64,000 nt of DNA from Phascolarctos cinereus (Eukaryota; Chordata; Mammalia; Diprotodontia; Phascolarctidae): NCBI RefSeq assembly GCF_002099425.1, contig NW_018344015.1:8098001-8162000 (forward strand), given 5' to 3'. Within the stretch, counting starts at the first letter, position 1, and the number at the start of each line of letters is the position of its first letter. Shown here piece by piece: positions 33,331-44,190 of this stretch. The notes beneath the pieces were generated by a model. That model was not told where the DNA came from. It did not search any database and saw only the letters and a program-made list of their open reading frames with translations. The translations under genes were made by a program, and so were the position numbers.

Positions 33331-33442
33331 CCTTCCTTCCTTCCTTCCTTCCTTCCTTTCTTCCTTCCTTCCTTCCTTCCTTCCTTCCTTCCTTCCTTCC
33401 TTCCTTCCTTCCTTCCTTCCTTTCTTCCTTCCTTTCTTCCTC
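33331..33442. repeat. (TTCC)n microsatellite
   Basis: About 110 bp of TTCC tetramers with a few CTTT interruptions, at the 3' tail of the preceding SINE. Confidence 0.97.
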
Positions 33443-34255
33443 CAGAGATCCTTCTAGGCTCACCTCTCATTTTTCCTATTTAGTAATCTTCTACCATAGG
33501 CAGAGGAGTCTATTCATTATTCTACTAATAATCATTATTATCAATATAACTTTGCTCATACATTTTCTTCTACTGCTAGATCCTTTTCCCTCCCTTTTCC
33601 CCTTATCTAGTCCTTCTTCTACTCTCTCTAAAACTAACTCACTTTTTACGGTCTAATTTAAACCCCATTATCCTATCACCCTAACTCATATTGGACACTG
33701 CCATCTACACTATGTTTTAAAAATGGTATCATGTATTTCTAGCATGTGACATTGATATCCACATTACTTAACTTTTCATAGTTGTATGATTACTCTCCCC
33801 AGCTAGATTGCAAACTCCTTTTTGACAACATGCAGTGTGCTGCTTTCCATACTTCCACAGAAGCTGCCAAAGTACTATGTATACAGGTGTGACTTAATAA
33901 ATAAATATCTATTGCACTATTGAATAAAAATTGGAACTTACAAATACCTTTTCAAAAGCCTTAGGCTTATGAAACTTTAGTTCAGTTGACAAAGTTGGTA
34001 TCTTCTGGCTTCTGATTTGCTCTATCTCCCTCTAATGTTTTTCAGGTACATGGGTCTAAGAACTCAGGCAACAACTTATAAGCAATGCCCAGTAGGATTT
34101 TGCCATTTGCCAATAATATTGGGGGAAGGTCAATATATTTTTCATCAGTAAGCTGAGCACATCTAGCTGGGGTGGGAAGAAAAGAAAACATGGCTCTAAG
34201 AATCAATGGTGTTGGATTGGGGAGAGGTAGTTAGGGAAAGTCTAATTTCCCTTTG
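33443..34255. other. Unassigned DNA with an L2 3' scrap
   Basis: About 33790-33930 resembles a decayed L2 3' end ('agctagattgcaaactcctttttgacaacatgcagtg', 'acttaataaataaatatctattg'). The rest is not recognised. Confidence 0.45.
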
Positions 34256-34259
34256 AGAG

Positions 34260-34765
34260 CCAGTGTAATAGAGTGGAACAAAGTACAGGATTGAGATGCG
34301 ACCTGGCTCTGTCTGTTGTTACTAACCTTCTTTCTGCATCTCAGTTTTTTTCATTTGTAAATTGGTGATAGCAATATCTTCCTTACCTATCTCATGGATT
34401 TATTGTAAGGACCAAATAAGCGTTTTGACTAATATAAGCATATAAAGGGATAACAATTACCAAGTGGGCTGTGGAAGCAAGGATCAGAATTGTACTGAGG
34501 AAATAGAATGTTAGTGAGGGGGATGCCACAGGAATGTGGGCTATGAACATTGGACTTTGAGTCCAAAAATATGGACTTAGTCATCTTAATTTTTCGTTAT
34601 GTGATCATGGGAAAATAAAACAGATACTTTTTTTTGAGCCTCCTCTTCTTCAGTGAAAAATGGGTATTGATTATATGCCCTACCTTCTATGACTTCTGAG
34701 AATTGGATGGAATGATGCATTCTGAAGCCTTTTTAATTTTAAAGCCCTCAATAAATGCAAACTGT
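34260..34765 (+). repeat. Two decayed MIR copies
   Basis: 34260-34470 ('cagtgtaatagagtggaacaaagtacagg', 'ctcatggatttattgtaaggaccaaataag') and 34550-34765 ('tatgtgatcatgggaaaat', 'agtgaaaaatgggtattg'). Confidence 0.65.
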
Positions 34766-35555
34766 TTTTATAGCAAAGGTATCCAGAGTTACCCCACAAA
34801 CATGTTTTTTTTTTGGTAAAACAAAATGGAAAGGATAGAAACAGGAAAGGCAGAGTATATTGTATTTCTCTTAGAATCCCTGAACGACTCTCATCAAGTC
34901 TGTTGACTGATTTCTTTCAGGTACACCATAATTTCTTTTGGGTTCTGGGCATGTGTTTAGGAAGAGACTTGTATGATTGATCCTTGGCACCAGATGGTGG
35001 AAAAGGGCATTTCAGCATCCAAGGGCCATGTCTATGAGACATGGCTTGTCTCTTCTTCAGCATGGTGTGAATGGAGGGCAGGCAGACTGCTTTGCCCAAT
35101 AGACCTCTCTCATTTTCCCACACTGTGCTGTGCACAGAGCCCTAATTCAACCCATTTCCCCCATTAATGCCACCTCTGCTCGAATGCCTCATTGCATACC
35201 AAATGTCAAACTCTAATAGGATAATCTGGCTTTAATGGAGAACAGACAGCTAGGCTGATCAGGTGTTAAAGAAGGATTATTAATGAAAATGAGAAAAGTG
35301 GTATATTTAAGAGAGAGTGTCAAATGAAGAGAACACTGGGACAAGATAATGGTCCCCTGCTGCTAGCAAAGAATGGCTGCAAAGGCAGAGTGTCTGCTTT
35401 CAAAACAGACCCAGTGATGCTTTATCTGAGGTGAATGAAGACCATACCTTTCAATGAAGGAGGGTAGCAACTGTTTTGAGCATTAGCTTTTTAAAAAATT
35501 TTTCCTCGTAATATCTTGGTGACAGTATTGAGGATTGGGTCATGGAGACAGGCAA
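34766..35555. other. Repeat-poor unassigned DNA
   Basis: No transposon recognised. Short frames have no known domains. Contains the p53-like palindrome at 35024-35046. Confidence 0.4.
35024..35046. promoter_or_regulatory. Candidate p53-family response element
   Basis: Two half-sites, GGCCATGTCT and AGACATGGCT, each 9 of 10 to RRRCWWGYYY with CATG cores, separated by 3 bases. Together they form a 9-bp perfect hairpin stem. A motif match only. Confidence 0.3.
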
Positions 35556-35559
35556 GTAT

Positions 35560-35680
35560 ATTATGCAAGATCCTTGAGAACAGAGGCTGCTTCATTCATC
35601 GTATTTGTATCCCAAACATCCAGCACAGTGTCTGGCCCATGCTAGACTCGAATGCCTGTTGATAGGTGGATTGATTTTTC
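35560..35680 (+). repeat. L2 3'-end fragment
   Basis: 'gatccttgagaacagaggctgcttc', 'tgtatcccaaacatccagcacagtgtctggccc', 'gttgataggtggattga'. Confidence 0.7.
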
Positions 35681-35810
35681 AAGAGCTAATACTTCGAAGT
35701 GGAATTGATAAAAGCAGAACAATGAGGAACAGTAGATGAGGAAGGTCCAGGTGGACTTGGCAAAGTCCCAGGGTTAAACAAAGCAAAGGGTGTGGTTGGG
35801 AGACATATTT

Positions 35811-36545
35811 TTTTTTTGTCCTTCCTTCTAGAATAGGACCATGGCATCAGGGAGATGATGCCATGACATGCAAGTGAATTGTATTTAAGTGAGGGAGGGC
35901 TGCACAAAGTCACCAGCATCGCTTTCACCTCTGGAGCCATCTGGGTCCAGTGGCAAGATATAGATCAGGATGACTGGAGGTGGCCCTGGATGCAGTGGGA
36001 GACCTTGGCCTTTTTAAGCTAAGGTCTTTAACGGGTTTTAGTTTGACTGAGGCAATGCCCATTCAGTGATTAAGGCTAGGTAAGAAATGAGGCAGAGGGG
36101 CAGATAGGTGGCACAGTGGATACAGCACCAGTCCTGGAGTCAGGAGGACTTGAGTTCAAATCTGGACTCAGCCACTTGACACTAGCTTTGTGACCCTGGG
36201 CAAGTCACTTAACTCCAATTGCCTTACCCCCCCCCCCCAATTAAATAAATAAAAGAAAGAAAGAAAGAGGCAGAGAATGCCCTCTTTATCTAGTAAAAAA
36301 AAATCTGGGAGGGGAAGACACTCAGGGTTTCTAATCAAAACAGAAACAATTGTTATTTACATTCACTCTGAGACAATCAGGCCTTAAACAATGCCCAAGT
36401 GAAACTTGGCCTAGGACCTACTGTTGACCAATCAATAAGAGCCAGAGTGATTTGGCTTCAAGGCATGATCCTTAAGGAAAAAAAAAAAAGGTTTCAGTGA
36501 TCAAAAATTACATTACTTTGGGCAGAGCACCCCACAGGGAAGGGT
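35811..36545 (-). mobile_element. Non-autonomous element with RTE/R4-like 3' tail, antisense
   Basis: The 35811-36097 part is the reverse complement of the element at 52870-53165: shared blocks include GCCATCTGGGTCCAGTGG, ATCAGGATGACTGGAGG, GAGTGAG/GAGGGAGGGCTG and the tail complement GACCATGGCATCAGGGAGATGATG. It extends further 5' (to about 36545) than the other copy. A SINE splits it at 36098-36266. I know such elements as marsupial SINEs mobilised by an RTE-type LINE (MAR4-like), but the name is not certain. Confidence 0.65.
36098..36266 (+). repeat. Short marsupial SINE with C-run and AAAG tail
   Basis: GGGCAGATAGGTGGCACAG head to CCAATTGCCTTA, then a C run (36227-36238) and an A-rich AAATAAAT/AAAG tail. 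Flanked by the 9-bp duplication GAGGCAGAG (36089-36097 and 36267-36275). Confidence 0.95.
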
Positions 36546-36549
36546 ATGA

Positions 36550-36800
36550 TACTCAATGGTTGGGAGGCAATGTGGTATAGAAAGTAGGGTAAGTGGCTAG
36601 GAAACTTGAACCCTAGGGCTGGATCTATAATCGATCTACTGCATGATCTTCGAAAACATTTTGGACTTCTCTGAGTCTATAATGTGGTTTCTATATTTAT
36701 GAATTTCATAGATTTAGAACTGGAAGGGCCCTAGAAAGGCGTTTATTCTAACTCTCAATTTAGAGAAAAGGAAATTGATACTACAAGATGAAATGGGTGC
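36550..36800. repeat. MIR copies in opposite orientation
   Basis: 36555-36690 sense ('gaggcaatgtggtatagaaagtagg'), 36705-36800 antisense ('catagatttagaactggaagggccctagaaagg'). Confidence 0.7.
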
Positions 36801-37332
36801 TGAGGAAGTAAAGATTTTGGGTACAGAAATCCAAAACTTTTAGCAATAAGATAGGAAAGAACAAAGAAAAGGGAGCTGAACAAGTTAGAAGGGTCAGATT
36901 AGGATGGACTTAAAAGCCAGACACGGGAATTTAGATTTGACTGGGTCTTGGGCAGTGCCACGCTCTCTGTAAAGCCCTTTGCAATCTGGTTTTCCACAAC
37001 ATCATTCAACTGAAATTGCTCTCTTCAAAGTTTCCAACAGTCTCCTAGTGATCAGATCTAACGGCCTTTTCTCAGTCTTTCTCAGTCGTGACCCCTCTGA
37101 GACATCTGACCCTGTTGGGACCTATTCTTTCTGGATACTCAGTCCTCTATGGATTTTCATGGTATTCCTCTCTCCCTGGTTCTCTGTCTACCTGTCTTAC
37201 GGATAGGCCTCCTTCCCAGTTTCCTTTGCTGATTATTTATCCAAGTAATGTTCACCAGTTGTGGGTATATACCCGTAAGGTTTTGTCCTGGGCCTTCTTT
37301 CTTTTCTTCTTCTTCTTTTTTTTTCTTCTATT

Positions 37333-37590
37333 TTTGTTGCTGTTCACTGGTTTTCAGTTGTGTCTGACTTTGTGACCCTTTTGGAGGTTTTCTTGGCAAA
37401 GATACTGGAGTTGTTTGCCATTTCCTTCTCCGGCTCATTTTATAGAGGAAGAAACTGAGGCAAATGGGATTAAGTGATTTGTTCAAGGTTGTATAGCTAG
37501 TAAGTGTCTGAGGCCAGATTTGAACTCATGAAGACGAGTCTCCCTGACTTCAGACCCAGCACTCTATCCACTGTGTCACCTGGCTGCCCC
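37333..37590 (-). repeat. Long marsupial SINE, antisense
   Basis: TTTTCAGTTGTGTCTGACTTTGTGACC, GTTTTCTTGGCAAAGATACTGG, GATTAAGTGATTTGTTCAAGG, CACCTGGCTGCCCC. Inserted in the L2. Confidence 0.95.
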
Positions 37591-37604
37591 TTTTTTCTCT
37601 ATAT

Positions 37605-37965
37605 CAGGATTTTTAACTTAAAGTCCATAATTTTTTTTTTTAGGCAATTAGGGTTAAGTGACTTACCCAGGGTCACATAGCTAGTAAGTGTCAAGTGTTT
37701 GGTCTGTGGCCAGATTTGAACTCAGGTCCTCCTGACTTCAGAGCCAGTGTTCTACCCACTGCACCACCTAGCTGCCCTATAAACTTTAAAAAAATAGCTT
37801 TTATAACTTTTTTTGATATTTTGATTGTATTGCAATATAATTAGTTTCTTTTGTAATCCTATGCATATTATTTTTTTCATTTAAGAGCGCTATTCTGAGG
37901 AGGGGTTCACCAAACTGTCACCAAACGAGTCCATGACATAGAAAAAAAAAGGTTAAGAACCTTTG
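37605..37965 (-). mobile_element. hAT MITE, CAGGGGTTCTT family, copy 2 of 3
   Basis: Left end CAGGATTTTTAACTTA; right end AAAGGTTAAGAACCTTTG. Interior is antisense relative to the copy at 26616. Flanks CTCTATAT and TTTTACAT may be a decayed 8-bp duplication. Contains an inserted SINE at 37631-37777, giving about 214 bp of MITE. Confidence 0.75.
37631..37777 (-). repeat. Short marsupial SINE in the MITE, antisense
   Basis: Poly-T, TAGGCAATTAGGGTTAAGTG, AGCTAGTAAGTGTCAAGTG, CACCACCTAGCTGCCC. Confidence 0.95.
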
Positions 37966-38269
37966 TTTTACATCCTCCCTCAGTGTCTATATCAGCTCTA
38001 ATGGTTTCAACTATCATCTCTATACAGATGATACACAAATACACACACACACACATCTATTGTATCTATATAGCTCTAGTCTCTCTCTTAAGTGCCTGTT
38101 CCACATCACCAACTGCCTATTGGACGTTTCCTACTGGATGTCCTGTAGGCATTTCAAATTCATCATGTATAGAACAGAAATCATTTCCGCCTATGAAATC
38201 CTCCCTTCCTCCAAACTTTTTCACTATCAAGGGCAGCACCATCCTTTCAATCATTTAGCATTTTGACCT

Positions 38270-38440
38270 ACATTATTCACTAAATCCTCCTAACAGCCTC
38301 TGAGGGTAGGTAGGATTGCTGTCATTACCTCCATTTTATAAATGAGGAAATAGAGGCTCAAAGAGATTTAAATGGCTTGTAGAAGATCGCCCATCAATTT
38401 AGAAGCAGAGCCAGGACTAGAATCCAATACACTGCTCTGT
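38270..38440 (-). repeat. Antisense MIR
   Basis: 'cctccattttataaatgaggaaatagaggctcaaagag', 'agagccaggactagaatcc'. Confidence 0.8.
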
Positions 38441-38609
38441 GTCTTTTTAAAGTCAAATCAAATTTTTAATATTGTATCCTGAACCATCAACAGAGACAAA
38501 CACTTCAACATACAAAGAAGAATATGAAAGGGGCATGAATAAGAAACTGTAAATATCTGTTAGATATAGTTTGCTTTTAAAGAAATAGATATGCATATAC
38601 AATGTATGT

Positions 38610-38885
38610 GCGCACATATACACATACAAGTACATATATGTGTTATATATATACACGTGCATATAAATAAACACGTGTGCACATATATACATACAAGTAC
38701 ATATATGTGTTATATATACACACGTGTATATATAAACATGTGTGCACATACATGCATACAAGTACATATATGTGTTATATATACACACGTGTATATAAAC
38801 AAACATGTGTGCACATATATACATACAAGTACATATATGTGAGATATATATATGTGTGTGTGTGTGTATGTGTGTGTGTATAAAT
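38610..38885. repeat. 66-bp minisatellite plus TG tract
   Basis: About 3.5 copies of a 65-67 bp unit keyed by GCACATATA (start points 38612, 38679, 38744, 38811) with CATACAAGTACATATATGTG inside each unit. It ends in a TG-rich tract at 38850-38880. Frames through it are artefacts. Confidence 0.9.
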
Positions 38886-38969
38886 AAACACAGACAGAAA
38901 CATGCTCAATTTAACAGTAGAAATGCAGGATTACAAGAATCCCTGTGGTTCTTGGACAGAAATAGAACC

Positions 38970-39415
38970 AAAAAGAGCTAACATTTATCTGTTGTGTTAA
39001 GGTTTGCACAGTGCTTAAATTAAAAAAAAAAATCTCATTTGACCCCCCTACAGCACTATCAGGATTGTTATCCAGTTTTTACAATTCAAGAAACTAAGTT
39101 CGTGTAGTGGAACTATTGAGAAGGATTTGAAGCCAGAGGTCATGGTTCTAATTCCTGCTTCGCCGCTTAGAATTTTTGTGACCTTTGGCAAGCTGATTAA
39201 CCAATCTGGGCTTCGACCTCTTCATTTGTAAAATGACAGAGTTAGACTCAGTTATCTGTGAGGCTCTTTCCAATTTTTAGTCTATGATTCTCCAAGTCTC
39301 AGAAAGATTAAGTCTTTTGCCTAGGGGATCACACAACTAGAAAGCTGCAGAGAAGGTATTTGAACCCTGTGCCTCCTGAATTCAAGTCCAACGTGCTTTT
39401 GACTATGATACAGTA
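38970..39415. repeat. Cluster of three MIR fragments
   Basis: 38970-39110 antisense ('agctaacatttatctg'), 39115-39290 sense ('tcttcatttgtaaaatgacagagttagactcag'), 39290-39415 antisense ('tgcctaggggatcacacaactagaaagc'). Confidence 0.7.
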
Positions 39416-40260
39416 TAAATTTGTCACCAATTAAAATATGTAATAATTATCTTTGACCAGAACACAGAGGCTGAATTTAAATTTATTTTGACAGTCATAC
39501 TGTAATGCCCATTTCCCTTCCATACACTACTTCTTTCTCTTTCATTCTTCCTTCTGCTACTCCTTTTCCCTCTCTTTTCTCTTTTCTTGCCTTACAAGAA
39601 CTGAATAGAATGATAAAAAAAAATAGGACTGAGAATTGTACAACAGAGAAGTATTCCAGGGCTAGTCACAATTTCCCTATTAAATTATATACCACAAATA
39701 ACTCAATGACTTTTACATCTGCAATGCATTTCGATTTGCCATCTCTCATGTTTGGAAGTCTTATTGATCAAATGGCAAGAAGCGCAAGACTATTAAAATA
39801 AATCTTTAGTAGTAACGAGGGTCCTGTAAATGCATTCAATTGTATGAACTTGAACAGTATCAGTAACATCAGCCTGGTCATGAGGAAAATAAGATTTGTT
39901 AGTTGAAGGCAGGATGGATTTAACAGAAATTGTTCTCCAGTGTGTGTTGTATTGGGTCTCTATTTTGCTCTTAGCTGTTAAATGACTGAGCAGTGATCAT
40001 TTTCTCCTTACTCAGGCTGGCTCATCCATTTTATTAGAGGATAAGATTTGCTTGCCCTGAGAAAAGGATTTTAAGGCAATTCTTTGTTGCAAGACTCTTA
40101 CAGAGGTCTAGAAACAACATGAACTTTTTGAAAATTTTCCAGAGAATGAATGGATTGAGTTTAGAACCAGGCTAGTTCATTTATACTTAAAATGAAGGAC
40201 CATGTCACCTAATCAGGTCAACCTGTGACTTCCAGGGTATGAGGCATAATTAACTAAAAG
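39416..40260. other. Unassigned DNA
   Basis: No repeat recognised; the 98-aa forward frame at 39505-39801 has no known domain. Confidence 0.4.
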
Positions 40261-40264
40261 TGGA

Positions 40265-40527
40265 ATAATAAAAATAATAGCTAGCATTTATATAGTTCTT
40301 CAAGGTTTGCAGAATACTTTTCATATTATCTTATTTGATAACAACAAACAACTTTGTGAAATAACGATTATTACCCCCAGTTTTACAGATGGGGACACTG
40401 AGGTCAAGAGAGGATAAATGATTTACCCAGGTTCACACATTTAGCAAGTGACTGAGGCAAGATTTGTTCTAGGATCTTCCTGATTACAAATCCAACACTC
40501 CATATGTGTGCCACGTAGCTACCCCTT
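40265..40527 (-). repeat. MAR1-type SINE, full length, antisense
   Basis: AATAGCTAGCATTTATATAGT, TTTTACAGATGGGGACACTGAGG, ATTTACCCAGGTTCACACA, complement of head GCCACGTAGCTACCCC. Confidence 0.9.
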
Positions 40528-40639
40528 AGAGGCCTGCAATTATGGGGATCTTCCCACATGGCTTTACTGAAAAGGTTTAAACTTAGGCAGTGCTGTGTCT
40601 GATCCAAACTTCATCAAGCCTAAAACATTTAAAGCATTA

Positions 40640-41145
40640 CCCTTTTTTTGTAGTAGTAAATAACTGGAAGCAAAGTAGATGCCCATTGACTAGAGAGTGG
40701 CTAAAAATTGTGGTGTTCCATAAAAAATGATGAATGCGAAAACTACCGAGAATCATGGGAAGATGTATGAACTGATTAAGAATGAAGTAAGCAGGATCGG
40801 CAAAAATAAGCACTGTGATTATGACAATGTAACTGGAAAGAACGACAGTAATGAAAAAAAGAAACTGAATATTAAATAATTAAAATGATCAAATAGCTCT
40901 GAAGAAGAGATGAGAAAATACACATTCCCTCCCACCTTCCTTTTTTGTAGGGCGTGGTGTATTGCCTATATTCTTAGACACAGGTGATGTTGATTTGTTT
41001 TTGCTGGAGTGCTCTTGCCTCTTTTTCCCCCTTTTTTATTCTTTGTTACAAGAGATGTAAACATCTGGGAAGGAAAAAAAGGATACACTTAGAAATGAAG
41101 TTGATGAAAAACCAAAAGAAATCAATGCAAATTAATTTTTAAAAA
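40640..41145 (+). mobile_element. L1 3' end, sense, 5'-truncated
   Basis: 'aataactggaagcaaagtagatgcccattgactagagagtgg', 'gggaagatgtatgaactgattaagaatgaagtaagcagg', then 3' UTR ending A-rich near 41145. Equivalent ORF2 end to 8244-8500 in the L1 above. Confidence 0.85.
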
Positions 41146-41890
41146 TCCCCATCTATTACCATAGGCACACATATAAAGTTGGGCACGTGGAGATCCTTGG
41201 TAAAGATTAAATGGCAACACTCCTACACTCCTCATGACCTATCTTGTTTTCTCTTCCAAGGAATTTGCTTTCTATTTAGATTTTTAAAAAAAATCCTAAA
41301 ATGCATGACAATTATTTTGCTGATTTTTTTTTGTGGTAATGCAATGAAACAGCAGACTTTTAAAAGCTGATGTCTTTTTTTTTTTAAAATTAAAACCTTT
41401 TAGCTTCATCTACGTTCCCATAGAGATATTGAAAAACAAAACAGAAATGCCTGAGTTTTTCCCTAAAGGCTGCCTCTGATTAGCTTTGGTGGATATGGAG
41501 AACCTTCAAAATGCCTACTAAAGTTGAGCTCCTTGAATGTAATTTATCTTTGTTTATCCTCTTGGGTGATGACAATAGACATTTATCTGCAACTTATATT
41601 ACTCCAGCTTTATTGAACAACTCCGCAAAGATTATAGCACGGTTCCTAGTAATGTTTCATAACAAGCAAAGCCAATGCAAAAGGTGAAGACTCCATAGAC
41701 TACTCCACAACAGGCACCTGAATTTTTAAAGGAAAAAAGGAAATGGTTGATTGTAATTTGGAAAACATCTGGGGATGTCAGCACACTTAATTTTTATATA
41801 CGATAGATAGGCACTTACCAAAACTTCTCTCCACTGGGGTGAAGAGATTAGTTATGGAGAAAAATACCTTTTAGCCATAATGAGGCTTTT
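41146..41890. other. Unassigned DNA
   Basis: No gene or repeat recognised. Confidence 0.4.
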
Positions 41891-42120
41891 CTTTTTCTTT
41901 TTTACGTAAATAGATTTGTATTGATATCTTCTGCTTTTACATTGCCTAGATTTTCCCTCTATATCCTTCCTCTCTACCCCTCCCTGAGAGCCATCCATTA
42001 TAACAAAGAATTATTTTAAAAGAAAAAAAGGAAGAAAAAATTCAGCAAAACTTATTAACACATTGAAAAAAATATGCTACATGCAATGTTCTATCCCTGT
42101 AGACAGCAATCTCTGCAAAG

Positions 42121-42122
<2 letters not shown>

Positions 42123-42165
<43 letters not shown>
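42123..42165. repeat. (GT)n microsatellite
   Basis: About 21 units within the L1 3' UTR. Confidence 0.97.
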
Positions 42166-42166
<1 letters not shown>

Positions 42167-42460
42167 TCTTTCCATATCTTCCCTCTGGGGCCACGCTTGT
42201 TCCTTATAATTTGCAACTTTCATTTTTTTTGTTTGTTTCTCCATTTAAGTTATTGTAGTTATTTTGTGGCTCTGTTCTTTTTTTTTCTTTGCATCAGTTC
42301 ATGTAAGTCTTTCCATACTTTGTTCTATTCATCATGTCCATCCTTTTTTATAGTACAGCAACATTTCACTATATTCATATACCACAAGTTGTTTAGCCTT
42401 TCCCAGATCAATGGACATCCTTTTTCTTTCCAGTTTTTTGTTATCACAAAAGTGTTGCTA

Positions 42461-42611
42461 TTTTCTTTTGGGTGGGGGGCTAGGCAATGGGGTTAAGTGA
42501 CTTGCCCAGGGTTACACAGCTAGTAAGTGTTATTGTCAGAGGTCACATGTGAACTCAGGTCTTCCTGAATCCAGGGCCAGTGCTCTATCCACTGCGCCAC
42601 TTAGCTGCCCC
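42461..42611 (-). repeat. Short marsupial SINE, antisense
   Basis: CTAGGCAATGGGGTTAAGTGAC...GCGCCACTTAGCTGCCCC inserted in the L1. Confidence 0.95.
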
Positions 42612-42654
42612 ACTACGGTACATTTCTTTATGTCAATAACCAACTTGACATTTC

Positions 42655-43075
42655 CTGCTATTTTAGTCACTTTATTCAGCATTTATTTTTCAATACCATT
42701 TTGAGATATAGTGATATAGTGGAGTAATATGGATATCTTTCAGAGGAAATGTCTAAAATTTGTTCTGTGTCTGGAGTCAACCCCTACATCCTCCTTTATG
42801 GGAATCTGTGTGTTCCTTTCTGCCCACTTCCAACATTTCTTTTAACAAGTGAAATCTGGCTTAAAAAAATCATTAGGGGCCTAAAGAAGAAAATCGGGGG
42901 AGGGAGCTAGGATTGTGCTGTTTTAGATCTTAGACCCCTTTTTGCCTCTTCATTTTCTGCCTAAGAAATGGTAAGATAAAATTAGACTAGAGGTTGGGTT
43001 AGATGTTTATTTCCACATAGAGAGCACACTACAGAAAAAGATTATCAATCTAATCTAAAAACAAATTAAGTACCT
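42655..43075. other. Unassigned DNA
   Basis: No gene or repeat recognised. Confidence 0.4.
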
Positions 43076-43077
43076 GC

Positions 43078-43245
43078 TATGCATAAAACTCTGCCTCAGT
43101 TTTTTCATCTGTAAGATGGGGATAATAGTAACATCTATCTCTCAGGTTGTTGTGAGAATCAAGATAATTATAAAGCACTCTGAGTAGTACCTGGCACATA
43201 GTAGGTTCTATATGCTAGCTATTTATTATTATTATGAAAATAGGA
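43078..43245 (+). repeat. MAR1 SINE, 3' half
   Basis: 'gcctcagttttttcatctgtaagatggggataatag', 'tgttgtgagaatcaagataattataaagcac', 'tacctggcacatagtagg', ATT tail. Confidence 0.85.
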
Positions 43246-43334
43246 TAATATTTATGAAAAACCATGCACAGTGCTATTATTATTATCATCATTTAGGCAT
43301 GAGGGGGTCTGTGAAAATAAATGAGCCACCATCT

Positions 43335-43985
43335 CTTCTCTTGAGGACCCTAAATTCTTATAGAAGAGAGAGGACATGTACTACAATAATTATAGTATAA
43401 AATAGAATAGCAAAGGTACAAACAAAATGTGAAATACCTATAGAGGAACTTCCAGCTATAGGGATCAGGTAAGGCTTCATGAACTAGGTTGCACTGAAGC
43501 TAGGTCTTGAAGAATGAGAAAGCTGTCAAAAGGTAGAGAAGGCTAGATACATCCTATGCTTTGAGGGTCGTATGAGCAAATTCAGGGAGGCAAGAAAAAA
43601 TAGGCTAAGTGAGTATTTAGTGACTCCACAGCTTCTAACTTTTAAGTTCTGGTTTTGTCCCTTATTATGAAAACTTAGAAAAGCTACTCATCTGTTTAAG
43701 TCGGTTTCTTCATCTATAAAATGAAGAGGCTAGATAGTCTCTTAGGCCCCTTCTAGCTCTGACAGTCTGAGTCTGGGGAGCGGGATTGTAGAGTACGTAA
43801 AGAGGAATGATGGGAGTTAAAAATGGAAAAAAGTAGGTTGGAGTCAAATTCAGGGGGTGGTAGCATTTAATGCCAGGTTAATGAAGTTGGCCTTTATTTG
43901 GTTGTCAGTGGAGAGCCATTGAAAGTTTTTGACTAAGGACATTATCAGCCTTTTGAAAATTCTCTTTGCCTTTCTGAATAAGGAT
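43335..43985 (-). mobile_element. L2 LINE 3' region, antisense, with a MIR inserted
   Basis: 'atcaggtaaggcttcatgaac', 'gaagctaggtcttgaagaatgag', 'gattgtagagtacgtaaagagg', 'tggagagccattgaaagtttttgac'. A sense MIR interrupts it at about 43605-43780. Confidence 0.75.
43605..43780 (+). repeat. MIR SINE within the L2
   Basis: 'ggtttcttcatctataaaatgaagaggctagatagtctcttaggccccttctagctctgacagtctgag'. Confidence 0.75.
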
Positions 43986-44094
43986 GTAAGGAGATACCTA
44001 TGACTTCATCAGTATAAAGAATTTTCAGATGGGGAAATTCCCTCTTCCAATGCCAGTCAGCACCTTCTCTGGATGCAGAGTCTGAAAGTTGTCT

Positions 44095-44190
44095 AGAACA
44101 CTGAGAAATCAAGTGCCTTGCCCAGGCTCACACGGCCTGTTAGACATGGCACTTGAACCCAGGTCTTTCTGTCTTTGAAGCCAGTTGTTG
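44095..44190 (-). repeat. Antisense MIR fragment
   Basis: 'aagtgccttgcccaggctcacac' and 'cacttgaacccaggtctttctg'. Confidence 0.7.

Larger units (their letters stand above)
36965..38250 (+). mobile_element. L2 LINE, RT region, sense, heavily nested
   Basis: 36979-37206 encodes a decayed L2 RT: GFPQHHSTEIALFKVSNSLLVIRSNGLFSV resembles GFRPHHSTETALLKVTNDLL..NGLFSV, and LPGSLSTCLTDR resembles LSWFSSYLTDR. After insertions (37333-37590, 37605-37965) the L2 resumes at about 37966: TCAGCTCTAATGGTTTCAAC, CAACTGCCTATTGGACGTTTC, GGCATTTCAAATTCATCATG. Frame is broken; dead. Confidence 0.85.
41895..42650 (-). mobile_element. L1 3' end, antisense, with microsatellite and SINE
   Basis: 'cagcaaaacttattaacacattgaaaaaaat', 'gcatcagttcatgtaagtctttccatac', 'tatattcatataccacaagttgtttagcc', 'aatggacatcc' are antisense L1 3' UTR and ORF2 end. 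Interrupted by (GT)n at 42123-42165 and a SINE at 42461-42611, after which 'ctacggtacatttcttt' continues the L1. Confidence 0.8.

Noticed and set aside
33223-33483. Pro/Ser/Phe/Leu and Lys/Glu/Gly/Arg repeat frames
   Set aside because: Generated by the TTCC array.
39505-39801. 98-aa forward frame
   Set aside because: No known domain; composition follows local T-rich and A-rich blocks.
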